Origin: CAZMUD01 sp964569715
Lineage (GTDB): Bacteria; Chloroflexota; Dehalococcoidia; Dehalococcoidales; UBA2162
Assembly (NCBI GenBank): GCA_964569715.1
Contig: CAZMUD010000039.1
Span: 1 to 10,735, forward strand
DNA length: 10,735 nt
Direction: 5' to 3'
Shown here: positions 6,403-10,735 of the stretch, one piece after another
Position numbering within the stretch: position 1 is the stretch's first letter
Layout of the letters: every line of letters starts with the position of its first letter
Made by a program: the position numbers and the translations under genes
Notes under the pieces: generated by a model
What the model was told of the DNA's origin: nothing
Database searches by the model: none
What the model saw: the letters and a program-made list of their open reading frames with translations, nothing else

Positions 6403-7481
6403 AGCAGGCGCTTGCCCTAGCTAAGTTAGCATTGGGGCAAGTTAGCCCTAACCCGGCGGTAGGGGCGGTAGTAGTTAAGGATGGGGAAGTTGTGGGACAA
6501 GGTTACACACAACTACCGGGCTCTTGGCATGCTGAAGTAAAGGCCTTAAAGCAGGCGGGTGAAAAAGCCCGAGGGGGTGTGATGTATGTTACTTTGGAGC
6601 CATGCTGCTACCATAGTCGCACTCCACCGTGTACTAAAGCAATTATTGCTGCCGGCATCTCCGAGGTTCATCTAGCTATGCTTGACCCAAATCCCCTAGT
6701 TTCAGGACAGGGGGAAGACGAGCTGGAGAGGGAAGACATCAAGACATATGTGGGGGAGCATGAGGAGGAGGCTAAAGAGATTAACGAGGCCTATATCAAA
6801 TTTATTACCACTGGCATGCCCTTGGTTACGGCAAAGCTTGCCATAAGCCTGGATGGGAAGATTGCCACTAAAAACGGTGATTCCAAGTGGATTAGCGGTA
6901 GTGAGGCGAGGAAGCATGTTCATTATTTGCGATATACCGCTGATGCTATTATGACTGGAGCCAATACTGTTATTGCTGACGACCCCTACCTTACCTGTAG
7001 GTATGGTGGTAAGGGGGGGAAGGCAAGGAAGCAGCCGCTCCGAGTAATTGTCGATGGCAGAGGGCGCACGCCATCAAAAGCCCGAATATTTAGTGAGCCG
7101 GGTAAAGTTCTCCTGGCATTGGATAAGTTAGTTAAGCCTGAGAAGAAAGAAGCTTTCGCTCAGGTTGACGCTGAACTATTAGAATTGCCTTCGGAAGAAG
7201 GGCTGATAGACTTGGAAAGGTTGCTAAGAGCACTGGGTGAGCGGGAGATTACCAGTGTTTTGGTGGAGGGTGGTGGGATTCTTCTTGGTTCCCTGTTTGA
7301 CAATGGGCTTGTCGATAAGGTGATTATTTTTGTCGCCCCGATTATCATTGGTGGGGAGGAAGCAAAGGCGGCTGTTGCTGGTAAGGGGGTTGACAAAGTG
7401 ATAGATGCTATTAAACTAGAGCGTATCAGTGTGGAAAAGTTTGGTGAAGACTTGATGATTAGTGGATACGTTAAGGCGTGA
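6390..7481 (+). CDS. ribD: Bifunctional riboflavin deaminase/reductase RibD
   Basis: RibD deaminates the pyrimidine product of GTP cyclohydrolase II and then reduces its ribose side chain, the second and third steps of riboflavin synthesis. The protein has 363 residues, the usual length. The N-terminal deaminase domain shows NPAVGAVVVKDGEVVGQG, the zinc and catalytic residues His47 and Glu49 (WHAEV) and Cys72/Cys81 within EPCCYHSRTPPC. The usual small residue after EPC is here a cysteine. The C-terminal NADPH reductase domain, from about residue 144, shows VTAKLAISLDGKIAT, SKWISG, MTGANTVIADDP, LRVIVDGRGRTP and the late EGGGILLGSLFDNGLVDKVIIFVAP. ATG at 6390 gives an N-terminus (DYMKQALALA) that aligns with RibD of other bacteria, but the ribosome site better fits the mini-ORF, so Met4 at 6399 is an alternative start. 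It is the first gene of the rib operon, and its stop abuts ribE. Confidence 0.96.
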   Translation: MDYMKQALALAKLALGQVSPNPAVGAVVVKDGEVVGQGYTQLPGSWHAEVKALKQAGEKARGGVMYVTLEPCCYHSRTPPCTKAIIAAGISEVHLAMLDPNPLVSGQGEDELEREDIKTYVGEHEEEAKEINEAYIKFITTGMPLVTAKLAISLDGKIATKNGDSKWISGSEARKHVHYLRYTADAIMTGANTVIADDPYLTCRYGGKGGKARKQPLRVIVDGRGRTPSKARIFSEPGKVLLALDKLVKPEKKEAFAQVDAELLELPSEEGLIDLERLLRALGEREITSVLVEGGGILLGSLFDNGLVDKVIIFVAPIIIGGEEAKAAVAGKGVDKVIDAIKLERISVEKFGEDLMISGYVKA

Positions 7482-7483
7482 GG

Positions 7484-8113
7484 ATGTTTACCGGGATTGT
7501 AGAAGAGGTAGGCAAGGTTAGTTCAGTGCGGCCGGGGAATCTTGTTATCGCCGCTAGCGATGTTCTCCAGGGAATGGAGCTTGGCGGGAGTATCAATGTT
7601 AACGGGGTATGCTTGACCATAACCAGATTTAATACTAGTTCCTTCTCTGTTGACATAATGTCGGAGACATTGAAACGGACTAATCTTGGGCTACTTTCTG
7701 CCGGGGATAGAGTTAATCTGGAACGCCCCCTGGCTCTTGGGGGACGCTTGGGCGGGCATTTAGTCCAGGGTCATATAGATGCTGCTGGAAGTGTGGCCGC
7801 TGTTAGGTGGGACGGTGAGGCAATGCTCGTTAGATTTGAAGCCCCTCCTGAGGTGATGGGCTATGTTGTGGAGAAGGGTTTTATGGCTGTTGATGGGGTT
7901 AGCCTAACTGTGGTGACTAAGGATACTAGCTCATTTCAGGTTTCTGTCGTTGACTATACCCGCCGACACACTACTCTGGGTGACCGGCAGGTGGGCGACT
8001 CGGTTAATCTGGAGGTAGATATTATTGCTAAATATGTGGAGCAACTTAGCCAGGCTCACAGCACGGGTATAACCGTTGATTTCTTGCAGGAGCACGGCTT
8101 TTTAGTGAGTTAA
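7484..8113 (+). CDS. ribE: Riboflavin synthase alpha chain
   Basis: This enzyme dismutates two molecules of 6,7-dimethyl-8-ribityllumazine to riboflavin, the last pathway step. It consists of two homologous lumazine-binding barrels. The first runs from MFTGIVEEVG to about residue 88 with NVNGVCLTIT and DIMSETLKRTNLG. The second starts at the linker GGHLVQGHIDAAG (residues 90-102) and includes VAVDGVSLTVV-like (MAVDGVSLTVV) and VDYTRRHTTLG. I chose ATG at 7484, giving 209 residues, because the family begins MFTGIVE and a TAAGG ribosome site lies 7 bases upstream. A GTG at 7478 would add two residues and overlap the ribD stop, with poor spacing. The gene follows ribD with only two bases between them, consistent with coupling. 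After the stop comes a 166-bp gap filled largely by repeat copy B. Confidence 0.97.
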   Translation: MFTGIVEEVGKVSSVRPGNLVIAASDVLQGMELGGSINVNGVCLTITRFNTSSFSVDIMSETLKRTNLGLLSAGDRVNLERPLALGGRLGGHLVQGHIDAAGSVAAVRWDGEAMLVRFEAPPEVMGYVVEKGFMAVDGVSLTVVTKDTSSFQVSVVDYTRRHTTLGDRQVGDSVNLEVDIIAKYVEQLSQAHSTGITVDFLQEHGFLVS

Positions 8114-8140
8114 TTCATGGAGTCATTTATCAAGGAAAGT

Positions 8141-8222
8141 GTGAAGGGGTTTCACCCCTTCACAACCTATGCTTTCCCCTCTCCTTTGAAGGAGAGGGGG
8201 ATTGAGGTCGAAGACTCTTCGA
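8141..8222 (+). repeat. Hairpin repeat, copy B, inside the rib operon
   Basis: Three perfect hairpins lie in the ribE-ribBA gap. Hairpin 1 is 8141-8163 (GTGAAGGGGT/ACCCCTTCAC, loop TTC). Hairpin 2 is 8176-8199 (CCCCTCTCCTT/AAGGAGAGGGG, loop TG). Hairpin 3 is 8208-8222 (TCGAAG/CTTCGA, loop ACT). The core of hairpin 2 is shared with copy A at 2649-2664, and the following GGGGTGAGGTT is shared with the end of copy A near 2784-2794, so B looks like a shorter cousin of A and C. The right flank to ribBA (8223-8279) shows only its ribosome site. Confidence 0.8.
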
Positions 8223-8279
8223 GGGGTGAGGTTGATAAATAATCTGTGTAGTTGCTCTTTTTCGTGAGGAGAGATAAGT

Positions 8280-9497
8280 ATGGGACTATCAAACATTGCT
8301 GAGGCTATTGAAGATATAAAGGCAGGCAAATTTGTTATCGTGGTTGATGATGAGGGTAGAGAGAACGAAGGTGACCTAGCCCTGGCTGCGGAAAAGGTTA
8401 CTCCTGAAGCTATTAACTTTATGACATTGCACGCCAGGGGGCTGGTTTGCATGCCTATTAGCGGTAAGCGACTGGAGGAATTGAGGATTCCTATGATGGT
8501 GAGGGAGAACACCTCGAAGTTTTCTACTGCGTTTACAGTGTCTGTTGAAGCTAAACACAGGATAAGCACAGGCATTTCAGCAGCGGATAGGGCGCAGACA
8601 ATAAAAGCAATAATTGACCCGGCTACTAAGCCTGAGGATTTAGTTCAACCGGGGCACACCTTTCCATTACGGGCTAGGGATGGTGGTGTTTTGGTGCGGG
8701 TGGGACATACTGAGGCTATAGTTGACTTGGCCAGGCTGTCTGGCCTTTATCCGGCAGGGGTTATCTGTGAGATTATGAGTGAGGACGGTACTATGGCACG
8801 GCTGCCTCAACTCGAGGTATTGGCTGAGAAATTCGAGATTAGGATTGTGAGCATAGCTGACCTTATTGCCTATCGCCGCCGCCACGAGAAGCTGGTGCAC
8901 CGAGTAGCCGAGGCTAAGTTACCAACAGGGTACGGTGAGTTTACGGCTATTGCCTACAGAAGTGATATTGACCCTGATGAACACCTAGCCCTGGTAATGG
9001 GAGATATAACTACTGAGGAGCCGGTGTTGACCCGGGTTCATAGTGAGTGTCTTACTGGCGATGTATTTGGTAGTCTTCGTTGTGATTGTGGTGAGCAGGT
9101 TACCCTGGCTATGCAGAGTATTGCTGAAGAGGGGCGAGGCGTTTTCCTGTATATGAGGCAGGAAGGACGGGGCATTGGCTTCCATAACAAGATTCGTGCC
9201 TATGCTCTTCAGGATAAAGGGATGGACACTGTGGAGGCTAACCTGTCTTTAGGGTTTGCCCCAGACTTGCGGGACTACGGCATTGGTGCCCAGGTTTTGG
9301 CTGATTTGGGTTTGCACGAAATTCGATTGCTCACCAACAATCCCAAAAAGGTAGTAGGTTTGGAAGGTTATGGTCTAAAAGTAGTAGAAACAGTACCCAT
9401 TGTCGCCTCTCCCAACCCCTATAACCTTGATTACCTGAAGACAAAACAGAGAAAATTAGGTCACCTTTTAGAAATGCCGAATGTTGACGATAAATAG
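8280..9497 (+). CDS. ribBA: Bifunctional 3,4-dihydroxy-2-butanone-4-phosphate synthase / GTP cyclohydrolase II
   Basis: RibBA supplies both precursors of riboflavin: the RibB half makes dihydroxybutanone phosphate from ribulose 5-phosphate, and the RibA half opens GTP to a diaminopyrimidine. The protein has 405 residues, the usual fusion length. RibB (about 1-200) shows VVDDEGRENEGDLALAAE near 21-38, TGISAADRAQTI near 97-108, HTFPLRARDGGVLVR near 126-140, GHTEAIVDLARLSG near 142-155 and VICEIMSEDG near 161-170. RibA (about 205-400) shows the zinc cysteines Cys257, Cys268 and Cys270 (ECLTGDVFGSLRCDCG), the RQEGRGIGFHNKIRAYALQD loop near 293-312, LRDYGIGAQ and LLTNNPKKV. All expected catalytic residues that I can place are present, so both activities are likely. 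ATG at 8280 has an AGGAGA site 7 bases upstream. Translation therefore appears to restart independently after the repeat-filled gap. Confidence 0.97.
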   Translation: MGLSNIAEAIEDIKAGKFVIVVDDEGRENEGDLALAAEKVTPEAINFMTLHARGLVCMPISGKRLEELRIPMMVRENTSKFSTAFTVSVEAKHRISTGISAADRAQTIKAIIDPATKPEDLVQPGHTFPLRARDGGVLVRVGHTEAIVDLARLSGLYPAGVICEIMSEDGTMARLPQLEVLAEKFEIRIVSIADLIAYRRRHEKLVHRVAEAKLPTGYGEFTAIAYRSDIDPDEHLALVMGDITTEEPVLTRVHSECLTGDVFGSLRCDCGEQVTLAMQSIAEEGRGVFLYMRQEGRGIGFHNKIRAYALQDKGMDTVEANLSLGFAPDLRDYGIGAQVLADLGLHEIRLLTNNPKKVVGLEGYGLKVVETVPIVASPNPYNLDYLKTKQRKLGHLLEMPNVDDK

Positions 9498-9525
9498 GCT
9501 AAAACCCCTATGAAAGGAGGAAACA

Positions 9526-9993
9526 ATGAGCCAGTTTTTTGAAGGTGTATTACTGGGGAAAGGACTAAAATTCGGGGTGGTTGTCTCACGTTTTAACGAG
9601 TTTATTACCAAGAAACTACTTGATGGGGCACAAGATGCTCTACTTCGCCACGGTGTTAACGAGGAGGATGTAGATATTGCCTGGGTGCCAGGTTCATTTG
9701 AGATTCCGTTAGTAGCCAGGAAATTAGCCCAGACTAAGAGGTATGATGCTGTTATCTGTCTTGGGGCGGTGGTGCGTGGCGCAACGCCTCACTTTGAATA
9801 TATTGCCGCTGAGGTAACCAAGGGCATTGCTAAGGTTAGTCTCGAGGCCGGGCTGCCGGTTAGCTATGGCGTAATCACGGCTGATACTTTAGAGCAAGCC
9901 ATCGAGCGGGCAGGGACTAAGGATGGAAACAAAGGCTTTGACGCTGCAGTTGATGCCATCGAGATGGCTAACCTGCTCAAAAATATAGGCTAG
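9526..9993 (+). CDS. ribH: 6,7-dimethyl-8-ribityllumazine synthase
   Basis: RibH condenses the RibD product (after dephosphorylation) with the RibB product to form lumazine, the substrate of RibE; family members assemble into pentamers or 60-subunit shells. The 155 residues are the usual length. Seen: FGVVVSRFNEFITKKLLDGA near 16-35 with the pocket aromatic Phe23, WVPGSFEIPLVARKLA near 53-68, the phosphate-binding and catalytic loop GAVVRGATPHFEYIA near 80-94 with His89, and AGTKDGNKGFDAA near 129-141. The ATG at 9526 has an excellent AAAGGAGG site 5 bases upstream. The gap from ribBA is only 28 bp, so the two are co-transcribed. It is the last gene of the operon; the phosphatase needed between RibD and RibH is not encoded here, as is common. 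Confidence 0.97.
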   Translation: MSQFFEGVLLGKGLKFGVVVSRFNEFITKKLLDGAQDALLRHGVNEEDVDIAWVPGSFEIPLVARKLAQTKRYDAVICLGAVVRGATPHFEYIAAEVTKGIAKVSLEAGLPVSYGVITADTLEQAIERAGTKDGNKGFDAAVDAIEMANLLKNIG

Positions 9994-9998
9994 TTATT

Positions 9999-10016
9999 GG
10001 AAAAAACACTTTTTCC
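9999..10016. terminator. Weak A/T-rich hairpin after ribH
   Basis: GGAAAAA and TTTTTCC (9999-10005 and 10010-10016) form a 7-bp stem with loop ACAC, starting 6 bases after the ribH stop. The T run follows the loop and lies within the stem, so it is a poor intrinsic terminator, though its A/T symmetry could serve either strand. The remaining bases to 10116 contain no gene that I recognise and only short, imperfect pairings (for example GGAGCTT 10021-10027 with AAGCTCC 10062-10068). Confidence 0.25.
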
Positions 10017-10116
10017 CAGCGGAGCTTAGAGCCACGGTAGTGAGGGATTGGGTTTACCAAAAAGCTCCGAGGGACTTTTTCAGCAACCGTTAGCGATGAG
10101 TTGCGGGATACCGGCT

Positions 10117-10371
10117 TTAGTCGGTAACCTTAAAAATTGTGTCCCCTCTCCTTACCCTGTCGCTGACTTTGATTCCAACAGAATCTCCGGCTTTAGCCTC
10201 TTTGACATCTACATTGTTAATCTGCATTGAATCAACCGTCAACTCCATATCAGTGGTGTGACCCGTAATATGGATTCTATCACCCACTTTCAGAAGTGCT
10301 GCTAGTTCAATGCCGGCTACCACAGGTCTGGCGAAGAAGTCGGACACCTTTCCGATTTCCACCTCAGGCAT
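10117..10371 (-). CDS. Small EF-Tu domain-2-like protein (translation elongation factor-like)
   Basis: This 84-residue protein looks like a free-standing copy of the beta-barrel found as domain 2 of translational GTPases such as EF-Tu. Seen: MPEVEIGKVSDFFARPVVAGIEL at the start, LKVGDRIHITGHTTDMELTVDSMQIN (the barrel's G-D-x-I and V-x-S-M-Q strand pattern) in the middle, and the ending AKAGDSVGIKVSDRVRRGDTIFKVTD. There is no GTP-binding domain, so it cannot be a GTPase by itself. Similar solo proteins of about 80-90 residues are annotated in bacteria and archaea as elongation factor-like proteins; to my knowledge their function is not settled. ATG at 10371 is supported by an AAGGGGGTG site about 6 bases upstream. 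The composition is charged and soluble, with no membrane segment. It converges with the rib operon and appears monocistronic. Family assignment is good; a role in translation is only suggested by the fold. Confidence 0.85.
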   Translation of the reverse strand: MPEVEIGKVSDFFARPVVAGIELAALLKVGDRIHITGHTTDMELTVDSMQINNVDVKEAKAGDSVGIKVSDRVRRGDTIFKVTD

Positions 10372-10427
10372 TTGGACACCCCCTTTATACTTAATGCGTG
10401 GCAGCGTTATTCAGTTGCCTTTGGATT

Positions 10428-10457
10428 AGTATACGCTATCTTATTCATCTAAATCAA
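10428..10457 (-). promoter_or_regulatory. Probable sigma-70-type promoter for the EF-Tu domain-2-like gene
   Basis: On the minus strand, TTGATT (complement of 10452-10457, four of six to TTGACA) and TATACT (complement of 10428-10433, five of six to TATAAT) are 18 bases apart. A start near 10421 would give a leader of about 50 bases before the ATG. This is the best-matching promoter pair seen in the window and is well placed for a single-gene transcript. Confidence 0.45.
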
Positions 10458-10488
10458 GATTATGAAAAGATATAAATAGTTTGTCAAG

Positions 10489-10690
10489 GGAGTTTAAGAG
10501 GGGTGAAGCCTATCCAAAGAAATTATCTTCCCCCTTGGCAGGGAATAATGCTTGAAGGAGAGTTAAAGAGAGGCGAAGCCTCTCTTATATAACTACTTCC
10601 CCCTCCCTTATCAAAGGGAGGGGGATAAAGGGAGAGGGTTACCCAATATCTAAATAAAAACCCTAAGGGGGATAGGGTGGATAATCTTAA
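10489..10690 (+). repeat. Dispersed hairpin repeat, copy C
   Basis: This is a second full-length copy of the element after pyrK, in the same orientation. Hairpin 1 has decayed (AAGAGGGGTGAAGCC near 10495-10510, with the 3' arm mutated). Hairpin 3 is intact at 10566-10586 (AAGAGAGGC/GCCTCTCTT, loop GAA). The polypyrimidine hairpin is at 10599-10624 (CCCCCTCCCTT/AAGGGAGGGGG, loop ATCA), shorter than in copy A yet still perfectly paired. AGGGTT/AACCCT pair at 10635-10640 and 10659-10664. It takes up most of the 364-bp region from 10372 to the window end that has no complete gene; the rest holds the minus-strand promoter and about 45 terminal bases in which I can support nothing. Confidence 0.85.
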
Positions 10691-10735
10691 AGTTAGCTGC
10701 TACTCAGGGTATACCTATGCCGAAGAACCAAGGTC

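Noticed and set aside
6173..6424. Plus-strand open frame of 83 codons before ribD
   Set aside because: It runs through the inverted-repeat element and out of frame into ribD; the sequence looks like translated repeat, not a protein.
8123..8575. Minus-strand open frame of 150 codons across the ribE-ribBA gap
   Set aside because: It is largely opposite the start of ribBA and translates the hairpin repeat; no family resemblance.
10070..10090. GGGACTTTTTCAGCAACC, reminiscent of some insertion-sequence ends
   Set aside because: Only one such end is visible, with no matching inverted copy, target duplication or transposase fragment nearby, so a relic IS cannot be supported.
10048..10230. Plus-strand open frame of 60 codons after ribH
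   Set aside because: It overlaps the well-supported minus-strand EF-Tu domain-2-like gene, lacks a ribosome site and has no recognisable motif.
10717..10735. Possible start of a gene (ATG CCG AAG AAC CAA) at the right edge
   Set aside because: Only six codons are visible and the upstream sequence has no convincing ribosome site.

Overview
This window reads as a stretch of a bacterial chromosome of moderate GC content, made up almost entirely of housekeeping biosynthesis genes. The gene families, the short intergenic regions and the G/C-run hairpin repeats remind me of Dehalococcoidia (Chloroflexota) or relatives. That assignment is from memory of such genomes and is only moderately secure. 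There is no sign of phage, plasmid, transposase, CRISPR or defence genes.

Layout. (1) Positions 1-2602, plus strand: the 3' half of carB (carbamoyl-phosphate synthase large chain), overlapping by 4 bp with pyrK (electron-transfer subunit of dihydroorotate dehydrogenase). (2) 2603-2818: a dispersed repeat (copy A) of stacked perfect hairpins, followed by a yjbQ/UPF0047 gene at 2819-3235. (3) 3268-6101, minus strand: a compact run transcribed lepB, pyrE, thrC, folE (signal peptidase I, orotate phosphoribosyltransferase, threonine synthase, GTP cyclohydrolase I), with a likely -10 box just upstream of lepB. (4) 6102-6389: a divergent intergenic region containing a 99-bp inverted-repeat element, then a strong Shine-Dalgarno serving a seven-codon mini-ORF that overlaps the beginning of ribD. 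(5) 6390-9993, plus strand: a complete riboflavin operon, ribD, ribE, ribBA, ribH. It is interrupted between ribE and ribBA by a second kind of hairpin repeat (copy B), and no FMN riboswitch is visible. (6) 10117-10371, minus strand: an 84-residue protein resembling a free-standing EF-Tu domain-2 beta barrel, with a reasonable promoter. (7) 10372-10735: that promoter and a third repeat (copy C), clearly related to copy A. No complete gene is visible at the right end.

How the genes work together. carB, pyrK and pyrE belong to de novo UMP synthesis. The rib genes make riboflavin from GTP and ribulose 5-phosphate, which supplies the FMN and FAD used by PyrK and its partner. FolE opens the other GTP-consuming route, to folate or pterins. 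The proteins look intact and ordinary. The most unusual content lies between genes: hairpin repeats whose arms differ between copies yet still pair perfectly, and the mini-ORF/ribD overlap. I did not find evidence for a wholly new multi-gene system.
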